A stretch of 64,000 nucleotides of DNA from JACPNO01 sp963825405 (GTDB lineage Bacteria; Acidobacteriota; Terriglobia; Bryobacterales; Bryobacteraceae), in contig CAWGTB010000003.1 in assembly GCA_963825405.1 (NCBI GenBank), positions 248,001 through 312,000 of the forward strand, in the 5' to 3' direction. Each line of letters starts with the position of its first letter. Within the stretch, counting starts at the first letter, position 1. Positions 43,509 to 52,860 of the stretch are shown here, piece after piece. The notes under the pieces were generated by a model. The model had not been told where the DNA came from, searched no databases, and worked only from the letters and a program-made list of their open reading frames with translations. The position numbers and the translations under genes are program-made.

Positions 43509-46064
43509 TTACTCCCGCGTCAGAAACTCATCCAGGTTCAGCAGCACGCGGCTCAACCCGACCCACGCCGCCGCTTCGACGCGCGTTACTTTTTCCGGCT
43601 CGATCGGATAAAGCTTCGCAGCCGATTCCGGTTCCGACGCCAGAATCGTCTTCTGCCGCTCGAGATAGCCCAGCAGCCGGTCGGTCTCCGCCGGCGCGGG
43701 CTTACGCGCCAGACACAGCTCGAACGCGTAGGCGATGCGATCTTTCGCGGTAGCCGGCGCCTCACGCAGCGTGCGTTCCGCCAAGGCCTGCGCGGATTCG
43801 ACGAACACCGGATCATTCAGCAAATTCAGCGCCTGCAGCGGCGTGTTGGAGCGCTGCCTCCGGCACGAGGGCGCGCCTGCATCGGGCGCATCGAAATTCG
43901 CCAGCACGGGGTACGGAATGGTGCGCTGATACGTGATGTACATCCCGCGGCGGTAGCGCTCCGGGCCGGTGGTTTCCTGCCACGTGACCCAGTCGTTGTT
44001 GCCAAATGCCAGCTTCACCACCGCTTCGGGCAGCGGCGGCTGCACACTCTTGCCGCCGATCTCGGGATACAGCAGGCCGCTTGCGGTCAGCGTGGAATCG
44101 CGAATCAGCTCCGCAGGCAGGCGGAACGCGGTTTGCCGGGCGAGCAGCGTGTTGTTCGGATCGCGCGCATCGAGCTCGTGCCGCGCCGCAGACGACTGCC
44201 GGTACGCCGCCGACATCACCATCTGCTTGACCATGCGCTTCATGCCCCAGCCGCCATCCATGAAATTGCCAGCCAGCCAATCCAGCAGTTGCGGATGCGA
44301 CGGACGCGAGCCCTGCGTGCCAAAATCTTCCGACGTGACCACGATGCCCTGGCCGAACAATTCCTGCCACATGCGATTTACGGCCACGCGCGCCGTCAGC
44401 GGATTGTCGCGCCCGACGATCCAGCGCGCCAGCGTCAGCCGATTCGCTTCTCCCGCGGCCGCGAGCGGCGGCAGCACCGCCGGCGTGTTCGGATGAACCT
44501 CTACACCGTTTTGCCGCCAATCGCCGCGGACGCGCAAGTACGTGGGCTGGCGCTCGGGACTCTCGGCAATGATCTGCGCCTGGCTCAAATCCGGGAACGC
44601 AGCTTCCAGGTCCGCCAGCTTTTTGCGCAGTTCCTTGAACTTCAGCTCTTTGAATTTCTCGTCGCCCGAGACTTGCGAGTACCAGCGGACCATATGATCG
44701 GTGATGGCATCCTGCTGATGGCGCGTGCGCTGGGCCGTCGGCGTGCGCAGAATCTTCTCGCCGCCATCGACCATCTTCTGCACGGTGTCGAAAGCTACGT
44801 CGAGATCGGTCCACTTGCCCGGAGTGTCGGCGGCCGCGATCATCTTGCGTTCCCACTCCGGCTGGAGCTCGGTGACTTTGTACTCGTCCAGCAATTTGCG
44901 GCGCTCGCGGTAGTAATCGTTGCGCGCGTGCAGGTACGGGCCCATTTCGCCCTGTAGCGGCGCTTCGATGTTCACTTCTTCTGCGTTGTTGAAGAAGGCA
45001 AACATCTGGTAGAAATCCTTCTGGCTGATGGGATCGTACTTGTGGTCGTGGCATTGTGCGCAGCCCACCGTTAGACCAAGCCAGACCGTGCCCACCGCCG
45101 CGGCCCGATCCACCAACTGTTCGAAGCGGAACTGATTGATGTTCACGCCGCCTTCGCGATTGGTGAGCGTGTTGCGATGAAAACCCGTCGCCACCCTTTG
45201 ATCGATCGTCGAACCCGGCAGCAGATCGCCGGCAACCTGCTCGATGGTGAACTGGTCGAACGGCATGTCACGGTTGAACGCGTTGATCACCCACTCGCGA
45301 TAGCGCCAGGCATGCGGACGCCGCGAATCTTTTTCGTAGCCGTCGCTATCGGCGTAGCGCGCCTGATCCAGCCAATGCCGCGCCCACTTTTCGCCATAAT
45401 GCGGAGACTCCATCAGCCGGTCAACTGCGCGTTCGTAGGCATCGGGACGCGTGTCGGCGAGGAATGCCGCGACTTCCGCGGGAGTGGGCGGCAGTCCGGT
45501 GAGATCGAGACTGAGCCGCCGCAGCAGCGTGTTCTTATCGGCTTCCGGCGAAGGCGCGATCTTCTCAGATTCCAGCCGCTCCAGAATAAAGGCGTCGATC
45601 GGATTCCGCACCCATGCCGCGTTGCGCACCGCCGGAATCGCCGAATGCTGGATCGGCTGTAGCGACCAATGCGAAGATTTCGGCCGAGCCACGGTGGTAG
45701 CAGCGACGGTGCCTGCCGGCCACACGGCGCCTTGATCGATCCAAGCTCGCAATACGCCGATCTCAGCCGCAGTGAGCCGCGCGCCAGCCGGCGGCATGAT
45801 GCGGCCATCGACGGCACCCGCCACCATCTGGATCAACCGGCTGTCAGCGCTCTTTCCCGGTACGATGACCGCGCCCGAGTATCCGCCGCGCATGGCGTCT
45901 TCGGCTCGATCCAGGCGCAAACCGCTCATTTGCGTCTTAGCCCCATGACAGCCCTGGCAGCGCTCGCGGAATAGCGGTTCCACATTGCGGGCAAAATCGA
46001 CCGGCGTGGTCTGGGCGGCCGCCAGACAGATGAGGGCGAAGGGCAGGGTAAGGCGTAATATCAC
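43509..46064 (-). CDS. PSD1/DUF1549-DUF1553 cytochrome c-containing protein
   Basis: An 851-residue secreted protein: signal peptide, a c-type haem domain (CQGCHG near residue 35, with a later MPPAG axial Met region), DUF1549 (RLSLDLTGLPPTPAEV, HWLDQARYADSDGYEKD) and DUF1553 (NRMWQELFGQGIVVTSEDFGTQG, MSAAYRQSS, RSNTPLQALNLLNDPVFVE). These large planctomycete-type proteins are usually linked to polysaccharide or sulphated-sugar use and pair with DUF1501. A histidine-containing CAQCHD stretch is a possible second haem site. Confidence 0.9.
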   Translation of the reverse strand: MILRLTLPFALICLAAAQTTPVDFARNVEPLFRERCQGCHGAKTQMSGLRLDRAEDAMRGGYSGAVIVPGKSADSRLIQMVAGAVDGRIMPPAGARLTAAEIGVLRAWIDQGAVWPAGTVAATTVARPKSSHWSLQPIQHSAIPAVRNAAWVRNPIDAFILERLESEKIAPSPEADKNTLLRRLSLDLTGLPPTPAEVAAFLADTRPDAYERAVDRLMESPHYGEKWARHWLDQARYADSDGYEKDSRRPHAWRYREWVINAFNRDMPFDQFTIEQVAGDLLPGSTIDQRVATGFHRNTLTNREGGVNINQFRFEQLVDRAAAVGTVWLGLTVGCAQCHDHKYDPISQKDFYQMFAFFNNAEEVNIEAPLQGEMGPYLHARNDYYRERRKLLDEYKVTELQPEWERKMIAAADTPGKWTDLDVAFDTVQKMVDGGEKILRTPTAQRTRHQQDAITDHMVRWYSQVSGDEKFKELKFKELRKKLADLEAAFPDLSQAQIIAESPERQPTYLRVRGDWRQNGVEVHPNTPAVLPPLAAAGEANRLTLARWIVGRDNPLTARVAVNRMWQELFGQGIVVTSEDFGTQGSRPSHPQLLDWLAGNFMDGGWGMKRMVKQMVMSAAYRQSSAARHELDARDPNNTLLARQTAFRLPAELIRDSTLTASGLLYPEIGGKSVQPPLPEAVVKLAFGNNDWVTWQETTGPERYRRGMYITYQRTIPYPVLANFDAPDAGAPSCRRQRSNTPLQALNLLNDPVFVESAQALAERTLREAPATAKDRIAYAFELCLARKPAPAETDRLLGYLERQKTILASEPESAAKLYPIEPEKVTRVEAAAWVGLSRVLLNLDEFLTRE

Positions 46065-46127
46065 TTAAGCCAATTTTAACAGAGCGCTACCACCGAAGCT
46101 CTACTTCTGGAAGAATGAGTAGCTGCA

Positions 46128-47795
46128 ATGTCACTTCTTAGCCGACGTTCCTTCTGCGGCGCTGCCGCTTCCTCCCTGGCTTTGAGCGCTGCCGCGCGCG
46201 CCGATGGCCGCTACGCCACCCAGCACCACGCCACCGAATGGTCCTACACATCCGGCAAGCAGTATAAGGACCCGTTCAGCGAAGTTGAACTCGACGTCAT
46301 CTTTCAAGATGCGCAGGGCAAAGAGCAGCGCGTCCCCGCTTTCTGGGCCGGCGAGAACGTCTGGACCGTGCGCTACGCCCCGTCCGCCACGGGCCGCTAT
46401 CGTTACCACACCGTCTGCAGCGATGCTTCCAACACCGATTTGCACGGCCGCAAAGGCGAACTCGAAGTCGCGCCCGATTCGAGCCAGAATCCGCTCTTCC
46501 AGCACGGCCCCATCCGCGTCGCCGCGGATCGCCGCCATTTCGAGCACGCCGACGGCACGCCGTTTTTCTGGCTGGGCGATACCTGGTGGATGGCGTTATC
46601 CAAGCGTCTGCGCTGGCCCACGGATTTCCGCACCCTCGCCGCCGACCGCGTCCGCAAAGGTTTCACGGTCGTGCAAATCGTTGCCGGACTGTATCCCGAC
46701 ATGCCCGCCTTCGATCCGCGTGGCGCCAATGAAGCCGGCTTCCCCTGGGAGGCTGAATACGCCCGCATCAATCCCGCCTATTTCGATATGGCCGATCTGC
46801 GCATGCAATACCTGGTCGAGCACGGCCTGGTTCCCTGCATCGTCGGCGGATGGGGATATCATCTGCCGCTGCTCGGCATCGAGCGCATGAAACGGCACTG
46901 GCGCTATTTGGTCGCGCGCTGGGGCGCGTATCCGGTGATCTGGTGCCTCGCCGGGGAAGGCACGATGCCGTATTATCTTTCCACCGACAAGCCGCGCGAT
47001 GCCGCCATGCAGAAGCACGGCTGGACCGAGATTGGACGCTACGTACGCTCGATCGACGCCTTCCATCATCCGGTGACGATTCATCCTTCTGAGAATTCGC
47101 GCGACACCCTGGAAGATCCGGCCGTCCTCGATTTCGACATGCTGCAGACCGGGCACAGCGATCGCGCCAGCATTCCCAACACCGTGAATCGCGTCACCGG
47201 CTCGCTCGTCCGCGAACCGAAAATGCCGGTGGTCAATGGCGAAGTTTGCTACGAAGGCATCCTCGAAGCCAGCCGCCAGGAAATTCAGCGCTTCATGTTT
47301 TGGGCCTGTATTCTGAGCGGCGCGGGCGGCCATACTTACGGCGCCAATGGCATCTGGCAGCTCAACACCGCCGAGCATCCCTACGGGCCTTCGCCGCACG
47401 GCCGATCCTGGGGCGATACGCCGTGGGATGTCGCCTACCAGCTTCCCGGCTCGCAACAATTAGGCATGGCTAAAACACTGCTCACACGGTTCCAATGGTG
47501 GCGTTTGGAGCCTCATCCGGAATGGGTAGAGCCGCATTGGAGCAAAGAGAATTTCATGCAGCCCTACGCCGCAGGCATTCCCGGTGAGCTGCGCATCATG
47601 TTTCTGCCCGCACCCGGCAACGCGCCGCGAGTGAAACAACTTGAGGCAGGCGTGAAGTGGCGCGCGACTTTCTTCAATCCCGCGACCGGCCAGGAGCAAG
47701 ACGCCGGGCCCGTTGCAGTGGATGCCAATGGCGAATGGCAGATGCCCGTTACGCCGATTATTCAGGACTGGATCTGCGTCCTGCAGAAGGCGTAA
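46128..47795 (+). CDS. DUF5060/DUF4038 glycoside hydrolase (GH140 apiosidase-like)
   Basis: A Tat-like signal (LSRRSFCGAAASSLALSAAA) precedes a beta-sandwich DUF5060 domain (about 35-125) and a TIM-barrel DUF4038 catalytic domain (TPFFWLGDTWWMALSKRL). Candidate catalytic acids lie in WCLAGEGTMPYY and VVNGEVCYEGI. A C-terminal beta domain follows. GH140 enzymes release apiose from plant rhamnogalacturonan II. The sequence supports the family but not the exact linkage. It is divergent from the DUF1501/PSD1 pair, which suggests a shared plant-polysaccharide role. Confidence 0.83.
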   Translation: MSLLSRRSFCGAAASSLALSAAARADGRYATQHHATEWSYTSGKQYKDPFSEVELDVIFQDAQGKEQRVPAFWAGENVWTVRYAPSATGRYRYHTVCSDASNTDLHGRKGELEVAPDSSQNPLFQHGPIRVAADRRHFEHADGTPFFWLGDTWWMALSKRLRWPTDFRTLAADRVRKGFTVVQIVAGLYPDMPAFDPRGANEAGFPWEAEYARINPAYFDMADLRMQYLVEHGLVPCIVGGWGYHLPLLGIERMKRHWRYLVARWGAYPVIWCLAGEGTMPYYLSTDKPRDAAMQKHGWTEIGRYVRSIDAFHHPVTIHPSENSRDTLEDPAVLDFDMLQTGHSDRASIPNTVNRVTGSLVREPKMPVVNGEVCYEGILEASRQEIQRFMFWACILSGAGGHTYGANGIWQLNTAEHPYGPSPHGRSWGDTPWDVAYQLPGSQQLGMAKTLLTRFQWWRLEPHPEWVEPHWSKENFMQPYAAGIPGELRIMFLPAPGNAPRVKQLEAGVKWRATFFNPATGQEQDAGPVAVDANGEWQMPVTPIIQDWICVLQKA

Positions 47796-47796
47796 A

Positions 47797-48078
47797 CTAC
47801 ATCGCGATTTTTTCGGATTTGTGCCGGTTCAGGTACCAGCATGGCTGCACGTCGAAATGCGGAAATAGTGAGTTGACGCAGGTTTCTTCTTCCGGCGGAT
47901 CGAAATAGTATTCCAGCTTTTTATTTTTCTGCGGCACCAGGTACGAGCGGCGAACCTCCACCGATCCAAACGTCGGACGATTTCCGGGAATGCGGAAGCG
48001 GGCGGAGGCATCGTCGCCGACATACAAAAGAATCACTGCGCCCAGGATGACCCCCAGGGTCCGTTTTACGATCCTCAC
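47797..48078 (-). CDS. Small membrane-anchored or secreted protein, unknown function
   Basis: A hydrophobic N-terminal helix (KRTLGVILGAVILLYVG) precedes a 70-residue extracytoplasmic part with conserved-looking SVEVRRSYLVPQKNKKLEYYF, TCVNSLFPHF and PCWYLNRH. The two Cys could form a disulphide. Similar short proteins occur in Solibacter-like genomes as I recall, but the function is unknown. It converges with the glycosidase gene and is divergent from the MarR operon. Confidence 0.6.
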   Translation of the reverse strand: MRIVKRTLGVILGAVILLYVGDDASARFRIPGNRPTFGSVEVRRSYLVPQKNKKLEYYFDPPEEETCVNSLFPHFDVQPCWYLNRHKSEKIAM

Positions 48079-48112
48079 TCTTCTAAGTTACCAGCGGTCG
48101 GGCTTCACGGGC

Positions 48113-48143
48113 TTGACTCCATCCATTTAGTTGTATATACTAC
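48113..48143 (+). promoter_or_regulatory. Strong promoter with overlapping TAGT/ACTA inverted repeat, probably leaderless
   Basis: TTGACT (48113-48118), 17 bp, TATACT (48136-48141) is a near-consensus promoter whose start would fall at about 48148-48149, one or two bases before the ATG at 48150. No ribosome-binding site exists. TAGT (48128-48131) and ACTA (48139-48142) bracket the -10 and resemble a MarR-type operator. A MarR gene is second in the operon. Confidence 0.6.
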
Positions 48144-48149
48144 CATCTC

Positions 48150-48551
48150 ATGAAACCCACACGTTTATGGATGTTGTCCGCGCTTTGCCTGGCCGCAGCC
48201 GCTTGCCTGCCGGCCCAGGCACCGCCACCTCCGTCGCCGGTCACTGGAGTGCTGGCCATCAGCAAATTGCCTCCCGGCGTTTCCCGGGAAGACCTCATGA
48301 AGATCTTTCCCGAAGAGATACGAGCCACCGTCCGCCTGTATTTGCAGGGCAAAATCAAGCAGTGGTATTCCCGCTCGGATCGCAGCGGCGTAATTTTTAT
48401 TCTGGACGCCAAGGATGCCGCCGAGGCCCGCGCGCTGCTGGACGGGCTGCCGTTTGGCAAAGCCAAGCTGCTGGATTTCGACCTGATCCCGTTCAGTCCG
48501 CTGGCACCGCTGGGCATGTTGTTGAGTGATCCCAGCAAGCCCGCGCAGTAA
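48150..48551 (+). CDS. Small secreted protein of unknown function
   Basis: A signal peptide ending at LPAQA precedes about 110 residues that look like a ferredoxin-like alpha/beta dimer domain (VLAISKLPPGVSREDLMKIF; GVIFILDAKDAAEARALLDGLP; LDFDLIPFSPLAPLGML), similar in pattern to YciI or muconolactone-isomerase folds, but exported. Function unknown. It is first in an operon with marR and a membrane acyltransferase-like gene, under a promoter that appears to give a leaderless message. Confidence 0.6.
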   Translation: MKPTRLWMLSALCLAAAACLPAQAPPPPSPVTGVLAISKLPPGVSREDLMKIFPEEIRATVRLYLQGKIKQWYSRSDRSGVIFILDAKDAAEARALLDGLPFGKAKLLDFDLIPFSPLAPLGMLLSDPSKPAQ

Positions 48552-48563
48552 GCGAGCGCCCCC

Positions 48564-49019
48564 GTGCCTAAGCCGGATGCTTTGCCCGAATTGGCGTGCG
48601 CCTGCGCCACCTCGCGGCGCGCCGCCCGCGCTCTCACCCAATTTTATGATCGCCGCCTGCACGATGCCGGAATCGAAGCGTCGCAGTTCGCGCTGCTGTC
48701 TCTTCTTGAAAAAATGCCCGGCAGCAGTCAGTCGGTGCAGGGGCGCTGGATGGCCATGGACAAAACCACTCTCTCCCGCAATTTCAAATTGCTCAAACAG
48801 CGAGGCTGGATCGAGCCGTCACCCGGCAAGGATGAGCGCGAGCGCGGCTATCGCCTGACCCGCGCCGGCCGCGAGCGCCTGGAAGCCGCCAAGCCGCTGT
48901 GGAAGAGCGCGCAGGAGCAGCTGCAATCGATCCTGGGCCCGCGCGATTGGGACGCTGCGTTTCGCGCCATGCGGGCGCTCACCCAGGCGGCCCACGCCGC
49001 GCGGCAGGCCGGCGCATGA
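48564..49019 (+). CDS. MarR-family transcriptional regulator
   Basis: The 151-residue winged-helix protein has ARALTQFYDRRLHDAGIEASQFALLSLLEK (helices 1-2), the recognition helix MDKTTLSRNFKLLKQRGWIE and the wing PSPGKDERERGYRLTRAGRE, typical of MarR repressors. Two Cys in CACATS near the start could sense oxidants, a feature of some members. It starts with GTG 12 nt after the previous gene and overlaps the next by 4 bp. It probably represses its own operon through the repeat at 48128-48142. Confidence 0.85.
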   Translation: MPKPDALPELACACATSRRAARALTQFYDRRLHDAGIEASQFALLSLLEKMPGSSQSVQGRWMAMDKTTLSRNFKLLKQRGWIEPSPGKDERERGYRLTRAGRERLEAAKPLWKSAQEQLQSILGPRDWDAAFRAMRALTQAAHAARQAGA

Positions 49020-50179
49020 GCAGCGTCAAGCAGGATCGCCTCCTTTCCATCGACGTGCTGCGCGGCCTCATCATGGTCGTCATGGCGCTTGATCACGTGA
49101 GCCTGATGGTGGGCCGCTTCCATTCCACCGAAATGTGGGCCGGCGCCTGGACCCGGTACACCAGTGCGCTGCCTTTTCTCACACGTTTCGTCACCCACTT
49201 CTGCGCGCCCGGGTTCTACTTTCTGATGGGCGTGGGCGTGAGCCTTCTGGCCGATGCCCGCAGAAAGCAAGGCTGGAGCGACGGACGCATCGCGCGCTTC
49301 CTGCTGGTGCGCGGACTGCTGTTGATTCTGGTCAGCACGTTCCTCGAAATACCGGCCTGGCTCACGGCGTTGATCACCGAGCCGGCCCAGGTAGCGTCGG
49401 GCCAAGGCTCGGCCATACCAGGAATGACGCAGCCGATGTGGGTGCTCACCGTGCTGATCGGCTTGGCTGGATCGATGATCCTCAGCGCGGCCTTCATCCG
49501 TTTTCGCTCGCTGGTGTGGGCGATTCTCGCGGCCGCCGCACTTCTAGGCACGGCGCTCACCACGCCCGGCCCCGCCGACTTCGCCACGCCGTACAGTTTC
49601 CTGCGCACGCTGCTGATGCTTTCCCGCTGGAGCCACGGCATCTGGGTGCAATATCCGATCATTCCGTGGTTCGGAACGGCAGCGCTGGGCGTTTTGTTCG
49701 GCCGCTGGATCGTGCATGACCGGCCAGCAGCATTTCGCAGCCTGGGTTGGATTGGCGCCGGCGCGCTGCTGCTAGCCATCGCCCTGCGCGCGTACGGCGG
49801 CTTCGGCAACATCCGCCCGCCGCGCGATGGATCGTGGATCGAGTTTCTGAACTTCATCAAGTACCCGCCAGCGCTGGTTTTCACGCTGTTTATGCTGGGC
49901 GGAGATTTGCTGCTGCTGGACGTGATCGAGCGCACTCAACTCGGCCAGCAGAGACTGGGGCGCCTGCTGCAGGTGTTCGGACAAGCGCCGCTGGCGTATT
50001 ACCTGGCTCACCTTTGGCTCTTTGCCGTGGTCGGCGCGATCTGGTTTCGCCAGGGCACGGGCTATCTGGGCGTGTACATGATCTGGGCCGCCGGCCTGAT
50101 CCCGCTGTACTTCATCACGCGCGCGTACCGAAATTTCAAGCAGACAAAATCGGCGGACTCGCTCTGGCGCTTTTTCTAG
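49016..50179 (+). CDS. DUF1624/heparan-alpha-glucosaminide acetyltransferase-like membrane protein
   Basis: The 387-residue protein has about ten transmembrane helices and the family opening RLLSIDVLRGLIMVVMALDHV, with the conserved His of LDHV and later HFCAPGFYFLMGVG. Relatives are multi-pass acyltransferases that acetylate sugars across a membrane. The bacterial substrate is unknown. ATGA overlap couples it to marR, so the MarR protein probably controls its level. A longer frame from 48899 would read into marR and is rejected. Confidence 0.75.
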   Translation: MSSVKQDRLLSIDVLRGLIMVVMALDHVSLMVGRFHSTEMWAGAWTRYTSALPFLTRFVTHFCAPGFYFLMGVGVSLLADARRKQGWSDGRIARFLLVRGLLLILVSTFLEIPAWLTALITEPAQVASGQGSAIPGMTQPMWVLTVLIGLAGSMILSAAFIRFRSLVWAILAAAALLGTALTTPGPADFATPYSFLRTLLMLSRWSHGIWVQYPIIPWFGTAALGVLFGRWIVHDRPAAFRSLGWIGAGALLLAIALRAYGGFGNIRPPRDGSWIEFLNFIKYPPALVFTLFMLGGDLLLLDVIERTQLGQQRLGRLLQVFGQAPLAYYLAHLWLFAVVGAIWFRQGTGYLGVYMIWAAGLIPLYFITRAYRNFKQTKSADSLWRFF

Positions 50180-50304
50180 GGCTCTTTCCAAATCTCAATC
50201 ACATTGTTTTTGGGATCGCGATTCCATCACCCTCTCCTGCGCGAACCTCTTGGCGTGCAAGGCTCCCGGTGTTGATTTACTTGCTATCGCAATTTGTGAT
50301 ATAC

Positions 50305-50323
50305 ATATTGCAGATCGCAATAT
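50305..50323. promoter_or_regulatory. Inverted repeat overlapping the XRE gene start codon
   Basis: ATATTGC (50305-50311), AGATC, GCAATAT (50317-50323) is a perfect 7-bp-arm inverted repeat whose right arm includes the ATG at 50322. A third half-site, ATCGCAAT, occurs at 50286-50293. Together with GATATAC at 50298-50304 this looks like an autoregulated promoter/operator. Confidence 0.55.
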
Positions 50324-50812
50324 GACGCTCGGAGCCAAACTTCGCTACCTGCGCGAAATCGAAGGCACGCTGCGCGGCCTGGACCGCGAGATGACGCAGC
50401 AGGAAATCGTGCGCTCCATCAAAAAGGAGCTGGGCCAGACCATCAGCCAGTCCTATCTGTCGCAAATCGAAAGCGGAGCCCGGCCGCATCTGACCAACTC
50501 GACGCGCATGCTGCTGGCCAAGTTTTTCAAGGTGCATCCCGGCTACCTGGTGGACGATCCGGAAGGCTATCAGACCGAACTGATCTCCGACCTGGGCGCG
50601 GCTCGAGAACAAGCTCGATCTCTGGCTGATCAACGGCGCGCAGCGTTTCCGGCGCGATGCGGAACTCAGTCAGGCTCTGCTGCGAGGTGGCGCGGCACGA
50701 GGACTCGCGCCTCTGTCTGGTGCTGCTGGGAGCGATTCTCGAAAATCCGGGACTGGCCGAACGGCTGATGCAGGTGCTTAGACGGCCGCCGTCGGAGAGG
50801 AGGGATTCCGGC
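50322..50812 (+). CDS. XRE-type helix-turn-helix regulator, two frame breaks, no clear stop
   Basis: The N-terminal helix-turn-helix (MTLGAKLRYLREIE, EMTQQEIVRSIKKELGQTISQSYLSQIESGARPHL cut here) is followed, across breaks near 50601 and 50685, by LENKLDLWLINGAQRFRRD and RHEDSRLCLVLLGAILENPGLAERLMQVL. Both breaks look like one extra base. After repair the frame runs without a stop into the next gene's ATG at 50813. Either the stop lies in another frame because of a further error, or the two are fused. It probably regulates the downstream NfeD-flotillin-PspA genes. Confidence 0.65.
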
Positions 50813-51422
50813 ATGACTTGGGGCGATTTTTATCTGATCTGTTTTCTGGTGGGCCTGGGCATCAGTCTCTGTCTCGTGGCTTGCGGGAAGCGTGCATTTC
50901 CATTTGCCGCATATCCACATTCACTTCGGAGGCCATGGCCACGCCGCACATGCCGGCAGGCCGGAGGACGCGGACTCGGCGGTCATCAATATTGGAACCA
51001 TTGCCGCATTTCTGGCGTGGTTCGGCGGCACCGGATACCTGCTGCGGCAGTATTACGTCGTTGGATTTCTGATCGCGCTCGGTGCCGCTCTCTTGAGCGG
51101 GTTCGCCGGAGCCGCCATTCTGTTCTGGTTCCTGGCGAAGTTTCTGGTGCGCGAAGACGAAGAGCTCGACCCGGCGGATTACGACATGATCGGCGTTCTG
51201 GGCAGAGTCAGCAGCACCATCCGCTCGTCCGGCACCGGGGAAATGATGTTTTCGCAAATGGGAACGCGCCGCTCGGCGCCGGCCCGCAGCGAAGGCGGTG
51301 TGGAGATTTCCAAAGGCGCCGAAGTGGTGGTTACGCGCTACGAACGCGGAATCGCCTACGTCCGGCCGTGGGAAGAGCTTTCAGGTACGCACGGCAGTAA
51401 GCATGACAAGGAGAGCATGTGA
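50813..51422 (+). CDS. NfeD-like membrane protein, one frame break
   Basis: The start ATG 50813 has a strong GGAGAGGAGGG site. The protein has an N-terminal helix (FYLICFLVGLGISLCLVACG) and then, after a break near 50889, a His/Gly-rich loop (HFHLPHIHIHFGGHGHAAHAG) that could bind metal. Two helices follow (NIGTIAAFLAWFGGTGYLL; VGFLIALGAALLSGFAGAAILFWFLAKFL), and an OB-like NfeD domain (DMIGVLGRVSSTIR; GAEVVVTRYERGIAYVRPW). NfeD proteins work with flotillins, and the next gene is one. Confidence 0.7.
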
Positions 51423-52851
51423 ACTTTCGAATCGGCTTTGATCATCGCGGCCCTGATGGTGGTTGCCATCCTGTTTCTGATGGCGATGTTCGCCCAGTTG
51501 TATCGCAAAGCCGGTCCGCACGAGGCGCTGGTGGTTTATGGTTTTCGCGGCACCCGCATCATCAAGGGCCGCGGCAGCGTGATTCTCCCGATGGTCGAGA
51601 ATTGCCGCCTGCTCTCGCTCGAGCTGATGTCGTTCGACGTCGCGCCGCAGCAGGATCTCTACACCAAGCAGGGCGTCGCGGTGACGGTGGAAGCGGTCGC
51701 GCAGATCAAGGTGAAGTCCGATCCCGAATCGATCCACACCGCCGCCGAGCAGTTCCTCACCAAGACGCCGCAGGAGCGCGAGGGGCTGATCCGCCTGGTG
51801 ATGGAAGGCCACCTGCGCGGAATCATCGGCCAGTTGACCGTGGAAGAGATCGTGAAGCAGCCGGAGATGGTGGGCGACCGCATGCGCTCCACCTGCGCCG
51901 ACGACATGAACAAGATGGGCCTGGAAGTCATCTCGTTCACCATCAAGGAAGTTCGCGACAAGAACGAATACATCACCAACATGGGTCGGCCCGACGTGGC
52001 GCGCATCAAGCGCGACGCCGATGTCGCCACCGCCGAAGCCGAGCGCGACACCGCCATCAAACGCGCCGAAGCCATGCGCGCCGCCGCCGTCGCCAAGGCC
52101 CAGGCCGATAAGGAGCGGGTGCTGGCGGAAACGCTTTCGCAGGCCACGCAGGCCGAAGCGACTCGCGACCTGGAGGTCAAGAAAGCCAACTATCCTGGAA
52201 ACCGTGCAGAAGCAAAAAGCGTCCGCCGACAAGGCCTACGAAATGCAGACCAACGTGATGCAGCAGCAGGTGATCGCCGAACAGGTGAAGATCCAGCGAA
52301 TCGAGAAAGAAAGCCAGATCGCGGTGCAGGATGCCGAGATTCAGCGCCGCGAGCGCGAGCTGATCGCTACCGTTCTGAAGCCTGCTGAAATCGAGCGGAG
52401 GCGCATCGAGACGCTGGCTGAAGCCGAGAAGCAGCGGCTAATCTTTGAGGCGGATGGCCGCGCCGCGTCCACGCGGTCGACCGGCGAAGCCGAAGCCGAG
52501 ATCATTTTCAAGAAGGGCGAGGCGGAAGCCAAGGCCATGAACGTGAAGGCCGAGGCCTACCAGGAATACAACCAGGCCGCGGTGGTCGACAAGCTGATGA
52601 CCAACATGCCCGAAATTGTACGGGCACTGGCGGCCCCGCTGGCCAACGTGGACAAGATCACCATCGTCTCCACCGGCAACGGCGATACCGCCGGTATGAA
52701 CAAGATCACTGGCGATATGACCGCCATGGCCGCGCAGATCCCGGCGTTGTTTGAAACGTTGTCCGGAATGAAGATGTCGGAGTTGCTCTCGAAGGTCAAG
52801 TCAATCGGCGATCATACGCCCAAACCGGGCGATGAGCCCAAGAGTTCCTAG
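51419..52851 (+). CDS. Flotillin/SPFH-domain membrane-scaffold protein, two frame breaks
   Basis: An N-terminal membrane helix (ALIIAALMVVAILFLMAMFA) precedes an SPFH domain (VVYGFRGTRIIKGRGSVILPMVENC; SFDVAPQQDLYTKQGVAVTVEAVAQIKV) and a long coiled coil with EAEAE-type repeats. The C-terminal part is flotillin-specific (NQAAVVDKLMTNMPEIVRALAAPLANVDKI). Breaks: one at about 51422, where removing an A lets GTG 51419 read VTFESALIIA, and one near 52194 (extra C in TATCCTGG). Flotillins organise ordered membrane patches, and hopanoids, made by genes at 55-59 kb, are the likely lipids. Confidence 0.85.
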
Positions 52852-52860
52852 GAGGTCATT

